Origin: Rhea pennata
Lineage: Eukaryota > Chordata > Aves > Rheiformes > Rheidae
DNA: 64,000 bases
Assembly: GCF_028389875.1 (NCBI RefSeq)
Contig: NC_084678.1
Location: forward strand, 11,128,899-11,192,898
Direction of reading: 5' to 3'
Each line of letters starts with the position of its first letter. Within the stretch, counting starts at the first letter, position 1. Below are positions 32,993 to 44,300 of the stretch, one piece after another. The notes under the pieces were generated by a model. That model ran no database searches. It was not told the DNA's origin and saw only the letters and a program-made list of their open reading frames with translations. The translations under genes and the position numbers were made by a program.

Positions 32993-35226
32993 GTGAGTGC
33001 GGGACGGGGCGGCAGCTTGCTTCGCTGCGGCTGCTGGGGCCCGGCGGGCGGCGGCGGGTCTGGGCTCCCCGCTCCCGGAGGTGCCGCGGTGCTCGGCGAG
33101 GCAGGCGGGGAGGTTGCGGCGCCCCGGCCCTGTGGGGCCGGCGGCGCGGCGAGGTCGAGGCCCGGCCCGGCGCGGCCCGGCCGGCGGGAGGGGAGCTGAG
33201 CTGCGGGCAGGTCGGGCTGCGCCTTGGTGCTGCTGGAGGGGATGGCGCCCAGCGCTTTGCAGAAGTAGCCTAGTGATGAGGTTCACAATGAAATCAATCT
33301 CCATGTAAGCAACGGGTTGTTCATTTTGACCTTTCCTCCGCGCAGGCTGCGGAAGATGTCAATGTCACTTTTGAGGATCAACAGAAAATTAATAAATTTG
33401 CAAGGAATACTAGCAGGATCACAGAGCTGAAGGAAGAAATAGAAGTAAAAAAGGTACTGTTGCTAGCAAGGCACTTTTTCTTTTTTTCTTTTTTTTTTTT
33501 TTTTTTTTTTTTTTGCCTCGAATTTTGGTTTCTGAACTGTAGCTCAGAAAATGGGCAGAAAATAGGAACTGTGGTTTAGTGTAAGTAGTAGTTGTAGTCT
33601 GGGGTTTCTGACACTGAAGATACTAGAGAACATCAAGGTGGCAAAGCAATGAAAGTCATGAAGCAATGAAGTAAAGGAAGCTTGGAAGAACCACTAGTTT
33701 ATTATTGCATGCAGTATTTAGGACTCCTTAACTATCACTTGTGAAATACAGACCATACATGAAGGCTATTTACAGTGTTCCTAAAACTTCTTACCTGAGG
33801 CATTCACATCTTTTTTTTGTGCACAAGTGAGGCATTTGTACATTTCTTCTTCTTCTAACATGTTTACAGAGATCGTTATTATCTGCTCAGAATTTTGTTT
33901 TGTTTTTGTTGAATAGGGTGCATTATTGTAATTTATTTTTCCAGTATTAACTTATTTTCCTTTAACAGCAGTTGCAATGTATCTAATTAAGTTTTACCAT
34001 GATTTGTAAAGTTGCTGACTCTGTTTCTTTGATAATTATCTTGTCTGATATATATTGTGAAAATGTGACATTTTTAGTTTGATGCTGCACTAGTGGCATA
34101 AGGTGCTAGGACTCTAAGCCATCCTACTTTTGAGATAAGGTCACTAATATTTGCCACCTTATTTGTCTTCCTATTCTCTGATTAAATTGAGAAATTTCTG
34201 TGTAATAACATTTCAGATGTTAATGAAATTAAATCAATTGTATTTCACTTGTCTATGCAGTTAATTGTTTTATTAATGGGAGATACTGAGCATTGATCAG
34301 AACTTTGTACTGGTAAACTCCATGGAATTTAATACTTGCTTTATTTGAAATACTTTATTAAATATACTGATATTATGTTGGTGGGATAGGATTTTTGCCC
34401 GAAATGCAGAATCTCTCTGCATTCGTTCTTCAACATGAATAGCATGTTAATGCACCATTGTAATAACTTGTATAGGATAAAGTGATCAGCCTTCTTGTGT
34501 CCTGATAAATAGAAGCAACTTCAGAATTTGGAAGATGCCTGTGATGACATAATGATGCTTGATGATGATTCGCTGCTGATACCCTACCAAATTGGAGACG
34601 TCTTCATTAGTCATTCCCAAGAAGAGACACAAGAGATGCTGGAGGAGGCAAAGGTATGTGGGGATTAAGGGAGTTCCTTTAGCACTGCTTTCTACAGTGT
34701 GATGAGCATTGCAGTGGAAGGATTTGTTTGTTCTTTGAAACTTTTACTTCATGAATATCATCACTATGATATCACATCATAAAACAGATTATTCTTCTGG
34801 AGCCTGTTAACTGGCAGTAACTAGTAACAAGGAAATAATCTGTCATTCTGATTTAGCTTTATGTCTTATCTCGAAGAGCAATATATTTAGATCAGTGATA
34901 GCTGAGGCACAGTTCTTTTAACTTCTGTATGTTTTATGATGTCCTGTAATTATTCATTTGGGCTATTTGTCCTTTGGCTCCATCAAAGGAGCTCGACTTG
35001 GCAAAACCTTAAGCTTCTTTTGATTAATTATATATTGCTGACAAGTGTGACTCTGTTTGTATAATTAATTGGACTTTCTTTGTTTCTTTTCCAGAAAAGT
35101 TTACAAGAAGAAATTGAAGCATTAGAATCTCGAGTGGAATCAATTCAGAGAGTGCTATCTGAGCTGAAAGTTCAGCTTTATGCAAAGTTTGGAAATAACA
35201 TAAATCTTGAGGCTGAGGACAGTTAA
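32969..35226 (+). CDS. PFDN4: PFDN4, prefoldin subunit 4 (whole gene, 4 exons)
   Basis: A beta-type subunit of the hexameric prefoldin co-chaperone, which captures unfolded actin and tubulin in the cytosol and passes them to the TRiC/CCT chaperonin. Joining 32,969-32,992, 33,346-33,453, 34,513-34,653 and 35,095-35,226 gives 134 aa, the same length as human PFDN4 as I recall. The protein reads MAATMKKAAAEDVNVTFEDQ at the N-terminus, an N-terminal coiled-coil helix (about residues 20-55), an acidic DDD turn (61-63), the beta-hairpin region IPYQIGDVFI (67-76), a C-terminal coiled coil (about 80-125) and the tail NLEAEDS. All introns are GT-AG and phase 0. Codon 5 is a second in-frame ATG in a near-perfect Kozak context. 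Divergent from CYP24A1 about 11 kb away. No defects are seen. Confidence 0.98.
33346..33453 (+). CDS. PFDN4: PFDN4 exon 2
   Basis: 36 codons, AAEDVNVTFEDQQKINKFAR to EEIEVKK: the first coiled-coil helix. Acceptor CCGCGCAG, donor GTACTG. Intron 2 (1,059 bp) opens with a long poly(T)-rich tract. Confidence 0.97.
33474..33514. repeat. Poly(T)-rich tract in PFDN4 intron 2
   Basis: A nearly pure T run interrupted by two C bases, 20 bp downstream of the exon 2 donor. Confidence 0.95.
34513..34653 (+). CDS. PFDN4: PFDN4 exon 3
   Basis: 47 codons from KQLQNLEDACDDIMMLDDDS through LLIPYQIGDVFISHSQEETQ to EEAK: end of helix 1, the beta-hairpin region and start of helix 2. Acceptor ATAAATAG with a weak pyrimidine tract, donor GTATGT. 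Confidence 0.97.
35095..35226 (+). CDS. PFDN4: PFDN4 exon 4 (last coding part)
   Basis: 43 codons plus TAA: KSLQEEIEALESRVESIQRV, LSELKVQLYAKFG, then NNINLEAEDS, the second coiled-coil helix and tail. Acceptor TTTCTTTTCCAG. Confidence 0.97.
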   Translation, partial: KSLQEEIEALESRVESIQRVLSELKVQLYAKFGNNINLEAEDS

Positions 35227-35495
35227 AGGTTTTCTAAATATATCATTTTTTCATTGTTTTATTAAATATTTTGCTAGTTTTTTTTCCATTAATGTTTTTT
35301 AAAATTTCATCAGTTTCTGTTTTTTGACTTTCCTGTCTTGAGTTCCATCTATTTAATGAGAGCTTTCTTGTTTGGCTTACTGCAGTTATTTATTTGTTCA
35401 GGAAAGCAATAGCATCATACTGTTGATAAAGCATCAAGATTTGAGTATTTACGCTGTTTATTAAAATAATAAAGTGAGGCACATATCATAGTTTC
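35227..35495 (+). other. PFDN4: PFDN4 3'UTR
   Basis: AT-rich sequence from the stop codon to about 20 bp beyond the AATAAA at 35,468. It includes a TTATTTATTTGTT stretch with one ATTTA pentamer. The cleavage position is inferred. Confidence 0.7.
35468..35473 (+). terminator. PFDN4 poly(A) signal
   Basis: A canonical AATAAA about 240 bp past the stop codon, followed 25-40 bp later by the GT-rich stretch GTTTCCCTGGTCTTGTTTTC, as expected of a downstream element. Confidence 0.75.
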
Positions 35496-37269
35496 CCTGG
35501 TCTTGTTTTCAACTCATGAAAATACTTACGGAGTACAAAATCAGTAGAAGTGATGAATTTCTAATTTGCATGTATTGGCTGTTGGGTAGAAGTTGCTCAC
35601 TTTGGGCGTGGTCTCATTCAGCTATAATGCTACCTAAGTTAGTCCAAGCAGCCCCTTCTGGAAATACTAAATCTGTCCTTTGTCTTTCTCTCAATCTTAG
35701 CTCCAAAGTTTTGTGGCGAAAGAATAAAATGGGTAAGGAAATCGAGTCCTGCCCTGGGTAGTTTTGCTTTTTTCCAAGAGAGATCAGTTCCTCAGTCACT
35801 TCAGACAGCTGCAGAAACACCGATAGCTCAGTGTGCAAAGTGACAACAAGTTGACAGGGGAGAAAGGAGGGCTCCTTAAAGTTTATGTTGGTATTGAGGA
35901 AGTGCTTTTGGAGCCACAGTTTGTTCAATCATTTACTACTTTCTATCTGGGAATGGCAAAAGATGTCATAAGTCAAAATGGTGAGTCTTAACCTCTTCCA
36001 ATTTTCCTGAACATGAATGATAAGTCCAAATTTATGTGCCAAATTAGTGTCAAAGTTATTCATATGTTACTTTTGTCAGTTCCAGAGATCATATGCAGGG
36101 ATGGATGCTATCATCATTTTGTGGAGTTGGTGGCTACTTTTTTAATTATCTAATTTCTTGACTCCTTAGATCTTTTAAAAGCTATATGCAGTTTCACTAA
36201 CTTTTCTACTTTTGGCTTTGCCCTTTTCGATTAATTTGTTGTTCTATGCAAATACCTGTTCATTATAACTTTATTTTTAAATTAACTTTAGCATAATTCA
36301 GTAGTCTTTTTAATAATTGACTAGCTGAAATATTTCTGCCCACATGGTTTTGGTGAATACCTTAATCTAATTATTGTTTTGTAATATAAATGCTCATAGT
36401 GTGAGATGATCTATTTTTATAAAATGAATTATTCCTACCTATTGTGTTCCAGTGGTGCAGTACCTCTATTTCAAACTATGTGACTATGGAGGTATTATTG
36501 AAGTAGTTCTTCTGATTATTATAACTGAATAGTAATACTGAACTTGATCTTCAGTACACCTCAGCAGGATCTCACTAGTGTATTGTTAATAATGAATTAC
36601 AGCATTGTAACTTAAATAGTTGTTTAAATGATGAAGCCTTTCAACATCTGGAATTCTCAAATTCTTCAATATTGTGTATAGGGTTTAATGTAGCCACAAA
36701 AGAAGGATCTAATACCTCAGTGAAAGCACTTGTATTACACACAGTGTAAATCCACAGAGGGCTATGAACTTCAAAAGTTGTGCTAAGTTTCTTCCTAGCC
36801 CTAGAGTTGCCAAAGTTTCTTAACAGAATCCATGGTTAATACACTTCCACTGTGGGATGCGTATACAAATATCATAGCCCTAGCTGTATGTGTTTTTTAA
36901 CTTGCATTTCTAATGTGTTGTGACTGTAAGCCAAACCTGTACCCCAGAAAAGAGCTGAAGTTATTTTCCTAAGTGAATACTTTAACTATTCTTTTAGATA
37001 AAATGTTGGCATATGGTAGCCAAGACAACTCTTACAGTACGCTTACCAGCCAGTGATTGGAGCAAATCAAGTGTTTTGGGTCTTCAGAGAGATGTGGATG
37101 TTCCTTTATGTAATTTAAAAATCATCTATATAACTTGCTAAACTTAGTCGGGAATTTGGTGCTAAACTACTTCAGAGCAGTTCTGGATTGACTCAGGGTT
37201 ACAATTTTAGGCACTAAAGGAAGAATAGAGTGGCTAGTGTTTTGGTAGCAGCAGATACAGGTATTCTGG

Positions 37270-37355
37270 GTTTAGGTGACTTGTCTCTGCCTTAGCCTGC
37301 CTTAGATTAGCGTTTAGGTGACTTGCCTTTGCCTTAGCCTGCCTCATTAGATTAA
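37270..37355. repeat. 42-bp tandem duplication
   Basis: GTTTAGGTGACTTG begins at 37,270 and again at 37,312. The two copies (each with GCCTTAGCCTGCC and TTAGATTA) differ by a few substitutions and a short indel. Somewhat older than the duplication at 9.7 kb. Confidence 0.9.
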
Positions 37356-38130
37356 CATTTAGTTTAAAACTGTCTTTCAGGACAGTGCAATCTGAAACCT
37401 GAGTAGGGCAGGTTTATAATCTTAGGAGCTGCTGGTTTTTCTCTACACCCAAGTGCTTTGTTTAGTGTGTTAAGGTAAATCCTTCCAACACATTTGCATT
37501 TATAATTATAAGCCAGATAAAATGCAAGAGACTTCTTTTTCCTCAGGTGAAAACTGAGCTAGTGATGGAGTTAGGCCCATACTGAGAAGCACCCAGCAGA
37601 TGGCACCAGAGTACTGGAAACCCTATTTTATGGTAAGCCCATGCCTAGGCTGTGATTGAAACATTGGCTTCAGCAAATGTGTTCTCGTTAATTGGTTGCT
37701 GATGCTTCAAAATTCACTCCTAAGTGTGACCTTTGTGCCAGGTTTACTATTCTGAGCACATGTGTGGCTGTGTTGCCTGCAGGCTTTGGCTGTTCAAAAT
37801 GATTTTAATTTCCAGGTAGGCCATAGTATGGATATGACTTATTTAAAGAAGAGGCAGATAGTAAGTTTTAAACATTTGATGCCAATGACAGATCTAAAGA
37901 AGCTAAGGAATGACCCAAAAGAAGTGCCTCAAAGGGAGAACACCGGTGAGGTGCAGAACTTGCGTTGTTGCTGCTGTTCTTTAATATCCTGGAAATGGCA
38001 TTGTCTGTATGCACAGCTGTGATGTTTAGGAAAGATGATCGTTAGTGTTCTTATGCATGCCAGAGAGAGCTTCTGAGTTTAAGGATGGAGCAAAATCCTC
38101 TTCTGGCTTTCTGGTGCTGAGTTTTTGTCC

Positions 38131-38183
38131 TTTGTTTTTTGTTTTTTGTTTTTTTGTTTTTTTTTTTTTTTTTTTTTTTTTTT
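38131..38183. repeat. (GT6-7)n / poly(T) tract
   Basis: Several G-T6/7 units pass into an uninterrupted run of 27 T. Confidence 0.95.
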
Positions 38184-38826
38184 AACTCAACATCTCTGTT
38201 TATAATGATGTATTTTAGGTTGCTTCACTAGGGTCTTCATGGATTATTAGTTTCCATGTTTTTGTGTGCATGATATGTGCTTTTTTGTTTATTTAGTCTT
38301 TACTCCAATTTTGTGTGTCATTGCAGCTGTGTAAATTTGGCTGCATATTTGCACATACAGTGTCCAGTTTGCTTTTATGTTTTGGAAAGTTGTGTTTGCA
38401 AGTTAGGCATGATTCCTTGTTTTTAAGCTATCATCACTGAAGTTGATACACACATTCTTGCTTGAAAGTATTTGCCAGAGACCTCCTTTTTTTTTTTTTG
38501 TTTTTATAACCTTCTTCCTCTCATGAATGTATGTAATTGTAGTTTGATTAACTCTTATTCTGTGTAGTTCCCTACCTGGTAAGTACTTTGTTTTCTGTAG
38601 TTTGGAAATTTCTCTTATCTCTAATAATGTTTGCCTTACACTTGTCTTGTTCAAATAGTTTAAGTATAAACCTTGAATATACTCCATCAGAAAGCTTTGC
38701 TCCTATGCACCTTTGTAAATGTCATGAATTACTTAGCTACGCTTGACAATATACTTTCTTTGGTTAAATACCATTGACAGTTCAATTTGTTTACTGTTAT
38801 TCTCTATGCTGTCAAGAAAATCGCAT

Positions 38827-38872
38827 TTGTAAAGCACTTTCAAGATGAAAATGCACCATAAAAGTGCTAAGG
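38827..38872 (+). mobile_element. L3/CR1-type LINE 3'-tail relic
   Basis: TTGTAAAGCACTTTCAAGAT, then GATGAAAATGCACCATAAAA and GTGCTAA, follow the order of the ancient L3 (CR1-like) LINE 3' end as I recall it (GTAAAGCGCTTTGAGATCC, GATGAAAGGCGCTATATAAG, GTGC). Only this terminal part is recognisable. Confidence 0.6.
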
Positions 38873-41362
38873 ATCACTGGCCAACCCCTTTAAAGAATAC
38901 CCATAGAGTAAAGTAACGCTTGAGTGAGTGAATAGCTGTTCAGCTCCATTTTGTATTAAAATACAGTTTCCATACTGTTACAGTTTTTCAAGTCACAGGA
39001 TCACCAGAGGCTGGCTTTTCACTTAATTGTAGCAATTAGAGCAGATAAACTAGTAAATCTGCAGCTGAAATACAGCTTATTTCAGTGCATAGTGTCATGG
39101 AGACTTAACTTACCAGTGTTTCAAAATAGCTTGATGACAGTTGCCTGACACATAGTCAAGCACAAGTCTTTATTTTCAAGAGCTTGTTTGTGACTTTCAT
39201 TTTCTTATCTGATGTAAAATATACTTTTTTTTCCATATGATAATCTGCAGCATAAACTTGTCCTGTGGAAACTTCATTATTGCTCATCTCTTTTATATGG
39301 AAGATTCTCAGATATCATTATACTCTTTAACAAATCTGTTTAATAATTATTTGATAATTTTAAGAGTTGATGTGTAGCTGAAGTGTAAATGATTTTGTGC
39401 TTACTCCTTGAAGTGATAGTTCTAGAAGATTGAATCCTGAATGCTGGAGCCATATTTTCTGTAGGAGCAACAGAATTTAAGTAGTTTGGTTTGTGTGAGT
39501 CAGTGGTTCAGATAATTTCTTTAATGTTATTCTAATAGTTCCTATATGAAAGGAGGGAAAAAATGTGGCTGTATGTAGGCATAATAAGGCCTGGCAGAAA
39601 TTATTTATAACCAGGGTTGTCTCTGTATAGATTACATGAGTCATACACAAAACCAAATGATTTCTGTACTTAAATGCTAGCTGCTAATCAGACTGCACAG
39701 AATACAGTGCAGAAAACAGGCATGCATGACTGTGAAGGATTTCCCTTAGCAAGAAATAACAGGCTTACAGTTAAGAGGGACTGGATCCAACTGTTACAGT
39801 TATATTTAAATAAATAAACCTGCCATTTATTTCACATTCATATTTTTTTTTTCAGTGTTCTTTGGTGCCTGTTTCAAAGCTGGTTAGTATATTGTGACTT
39901 GGATCTCAATTTATGGACTGCAGTTCTCATTAGGGTTTCTCTACACTCATGACACTAAACCCTTTGCTTGCTAGTGTCTGGGGATGCTAAGTAACAGGGA
40001 GAGAGGATCCCAGCGTGAGTTTGTCGAAGGGTGGCTTCAGGTAACTCCTGTAGTCTTTTCTGGCCTTGTCATCAATTCTAGAGGGGAGAGGAGAGATGGG
40101 ATGGAGTGATGTGCTTGCTAAGTTTGTATTTCAATATCTCACTATTTCTTTATTCCATGAGGAAAATTTCCTCTTTGGCTTTTTCAGTGTAGCCTGGCAC
40201 AAGTGAGGGAAGCCACTCTTCAGTGGATTTTTAGACTTCTGTTAAGTTTTACTTCCATCGAGCACAATACGGAAGTCCGTCATATCTATGTATGTTTGGA
40301 TGATTTCCTTGTTAACTGTAGCTAAAAGGATCGTGCATACCAGATTGTGCTCTGGTGAAATAAAGTGACAATATCTTTTTTTATTATTGATTATATTTAC
40401 AGTTAAAATTTCTACAGATCTGTTAGGTATCTGAATAGATCTGTGAGTGAAGCTAAACTGATTGATAAGGGCTAGTCATTGACCAAGAACAACTCTATAA
40501 CTTGTAGGTATAAAACTCGATTGCGTTTGAGTGCACAATAGCAGTCAGTCAGCCTAGATAAAAATTAACAATCTAGGCACACAATGGTAGGGACTGGTGT
40601 TAAGTTTATACCTAAGAGTTTGTTTGTTTTTTTTTAATTGGCATTTCAGGGAAACAAAATCTTCAGTTTCATTTCTGCTGTAAAAGCTTTCTCCCTTGCC
40701 CTGTTCCCTCTAGTTGCTTAGCATCATTGTTAAAAGCTTCGGTCTTCTTTTGAAAACATCTCCCAGCATAAAAATTAAATGTGTCTGTGCTTTCAAATAG
40801 CTTCTGGGGAAAATTTTAACCTTAAGATTGCTCTCTCCTTTGTAGGCGCTACAGAAGTGTTCGTATGTGTTTTTCACTTATGCGATACCTAGGAGAAAGA
40901 AGTTCTAATAATTAATGCTCTTGAAAAGAGCAGTGGGCATATTTGAGTTGTTCAGGATAGCATTTATACTAGTTGACTTTTGGTGAGGAAAGCAAGAATG
41001 ATGTCGGCCACAGATGAAAGTCCTAGCAATCCTGTACTTAGGTAGGTAGCTGTATTAAAGACTTTCTACACCTGATTAGAGTTTTACTTGAGGTACAAAG
41101 TCAGAATCAGCTAAAGAATAGCAATACACATTTCTTCCACTCCTCGTTCCCGTGTATAATTTACAAGAAAGGAACAGCAGTTAGGGGAAGTGGGCTCTCT
41201 AACTCGAGCTTCTGCCAAAGTCAATAGTTTGCCATACTTAGTCATGGTTGTACCTGTAATTATTCTGCAGATGCAGAGATGTTATCAGACTGATCATTTC
41301 GTGCTGTGGCCAGGATCCTGCACAAAGGCAGGTCTCTTAACTCTACAGCCTTTCCTTTACTC

Positions 41363-41381
41363 TTTTTTTTTTTTTTTTTTT
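41363..41381. repeat. Poly(T) tract
   Basis: A run of 19 T followed by a CT-rich stretch. Confidence 0.95.
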
Positions 41382-44300
41382 ATCCTCCCCAGCCTTTTCC
41401 CCCTCTGTAGCAGAAAGTAAATCTTGAGGGTTTATTGAAGCATGGTGAGAGGAGGCAGAGATTTGTAGTATATAAACGGTTAGGACAGTGTTGGTACAGT
41501 GTGGTTTTCCCTGCAGAAAATGCTGCTACAGTGCATATGCAGGAAAAAAAAATACTATAGTTATTACAATAAAAAAAGCCTAAAAACAACCAGTGGGAGC
41601 AGAATGGATTTTGCTGCAGAAGAGTGTTCCCTCTTCTCCCCCCCCACGGATTATACTTACTACAGTCATGATCTTTGACTTCACCCAAGTGGTAACAATA
41701 TCAGCCTTAGTTTATTTTTGCAACATTTAATGAAGATAAAGTTGAGAATGTTTTTCTTTCTGTGCTCTCTTCTTCCTCCTGCTTTATGCAGTAGCTGCAC
41801 TACAGTGCACAAATGTTACTGTGGCATCACTATTGCAGAGGTTTTGCAGTCATTCTTCCTCAGATTCTCTTCCTCACAGTTGATCCTATGTGATATAGTG
41901 AGTGAGCGGGCAGTGATATCTGTTAATGCCAAAGTCTTCTAAGGAGTATGTTATAGCACTCATGTTTGCCTATAAAGTCTTTGATATCTCATTATTGCAG
42001 GTACAAGGTACTATGGGATGAGTATGGTATATGACACTCTATAGAAAATTTTTTTCATTTATTCTTAAAGAAAGAGTAACTGGGGGAATACAAAATGTGC
42101 ATTTACAGCCACATTTGCATTGGATAGTGTAGCTGTTAGATTCTACCTTTAACATAGGTTCTGATATTCATATGCATATATTTATATATACACACTTAGC
42201 AAAGGTCAAAACACCTGTATTTTACCTATATGATATTGTTGCTTTCTACTGTGGCTGCCATCTTTATCTCAAATGAAACTTTGAAATTATATATTATTTT
42301 TAATGCTTAACAGTCAATATTTTGCATTTCAATGATACCATCATATGTCATGGAAACTATATTTAATTGATGCTTTGCATGTTGACATCTAGTTTGAGCA
42401 TCATTTACTTTCCAAACAACAGACTGGTAAGTAGCTGTATATATTTAAAATGCTGTTTCTTGTCACTGACATCAACACAAGGATTTCACATCAGGCTTTT
42501 ATTCATTACCACTGGTTAAAACTTTTTAACACGTAATTTTATTGCCTTTATATTTGATATGACAAACATCTAATCAAATAAAATTGCATTTCATTTTATA
42601 TCAAATTGAAGATTTATTTAATACCAAGTTTCAGCTGATGCCTGTTGATATGACGACACAGAGTAACTTTATGGTTAACATAGGAATTATCTCAAGAAAT
42701 TCTTGAGTTTTATGTCAAATATGAACAGCTCACAAAACTTTCCTTACGTCAAACAGGACGTGTAGGAAGAAGGTCTCAGCTTCTTTTCCTCTTCTTAAAT
42801 GCTGATTCCAGTTCCCTCTTATTTCAAAGGTGAATTTCCTTTTGATATCAAAGTTGGTAGAGAAGTTAGGAAATCTTTCACAGTAGTTTCTCTGTAACCT
42901 ACTGTTTTTGTTTGTCCTTTGTACTGCAAGGGGGAACACAAAACTTACTTTCTGTTTCACAATAAATCTGATTCATTAATAGTGAGCTTTGGATCAGTCC
43001 CAGGTGTAGTTTACTGCTGGCAGCTTCACACTCCTCCAAAGAGTGATTTGGCAAGCTTTCTAGCACCCTGAAAAGACATGTATTCAGGCTCTTACTTCTC
43101 TGCTTATATGATGAGCTCTAGCATCTGAGATGCTTACAACTAATACTTTTACAATTATTGCTTTTATGTAAGGCATTTATAGTAAAAGCTTTTATAATGT
43201 TTTCAACTTATGGAGGTGTATAGATGCTAAGGTAATGAACACCATTCACAGATTGGAAAATAAAAGTAAATCATAAAATTAAAATAGTGTAAGATAAAGT
43301 GACTGATTCATAGCCAGATGAAATCAATTCCCATTAACTGTAGTGGACTTTGAGTTGAGCTGACGAGATGTTCTCTGTAAGTGCCTGCAACTTTTATGAA
43401 AAATCTCAGCTATTTCTGGTGATATCTTTGTTAATATATACATCTAAGCTTGTTCTGTACTACTTACCATTTCTGTACAAGACACAAAGTTAGCTCTCTT
43501 ACCTTTCGATACCCCATTTCCACCTAGCTGAAGAATATGAATCAAAATTGTCACATTCTGTTTTTGTTCATGAGTATAATGAAAACAAAGTTCTAGTTTA
43601 GCCTTGAAAATGCTACTGACTTTTGCTTGGGTAATAGAACTGAATTAATGAGCTATAGTAGTTTTCATAAATATGTGAGAACAACTTTATTTAAGGCACA
43701 AAGCAAACATTTATTGTTGTAAATGTCGATATAATAGAAAGATTTTTTTCTTACTCAGTTGCTTCCTATATGAACTGTAATAGCTGTGAAATGAAAATCA
43801 AAGAGCCACCTTGCAGCCTACTGTGAAAAGGTGACACTAACAACACTTTAAATGTCTATATAGTGTTTTGTAGACAAGAGTAGTACTGATATGTGTTCAG
43901 GGTGCATTAATCAGCTCCATTCGAGCCATTCTAGAAGAGTTCCGAGCACACATGGGAGAACAAACAATGCTTTGGAAAAGCACCTAAGCTTGGGTTTACG
44001 TCTACTGATGTAGATGTTCTGAATTTGTTGCTGTTGTATTTACACATGTTCCATGTGTGGGGAAAATAGGAGTGCAAATGTCATATGAAAATCATTTTCC
44101 TTTTTGTTTCCTGTGTTGTCTTTTGGGATCTTGTATTGGTGTTAATACCTTCACTGAAAGTCTTCCGTGTTTCCTGGTGTTCAGGACTTTGTCTCCCATA
44201 CAAAGAAAGCTATGGAGTTCTTTATAAATTCTTCCTTCTATCTACATGCTGAATTTTACAACATTTGCAGAGGGAGGTAATAGCTCTTATTAATGTAAGT

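Larger units (their letters stand above)
32430..33290. promoter_or_regulatory. CpG island promoter of PFDN4
   Basis: Very GC- and CpG-rich sequence spanning about 540 bp upstream and 320 bp downstream of the PFDN4 ATG, with no TATA box near the start. A GC box CCCCGCCC lies at 32,958-32,965. This is typical of a broadly expressed housekeeping gene. Long open frames here on both strands reflect the GC-rich composition. Limits set by eye. Confidence 0.85.

Noticed and set aside
32392-33308. Very long open frames on both strands (up to 291 codons) around the PFDN4 promoter
   Set aside because: They follow from the lack of AT-rich stop codons in a CpG island. The translations are low-complexity Arg/Gly/Ala/Pro, overlap each other in several frames and run through intron 1.
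43220-43320. Possible further MIR-like fragment
   Set aside because: Only a loose resemblance around ACAGATTGGAAAA; too diverged to call by eye.
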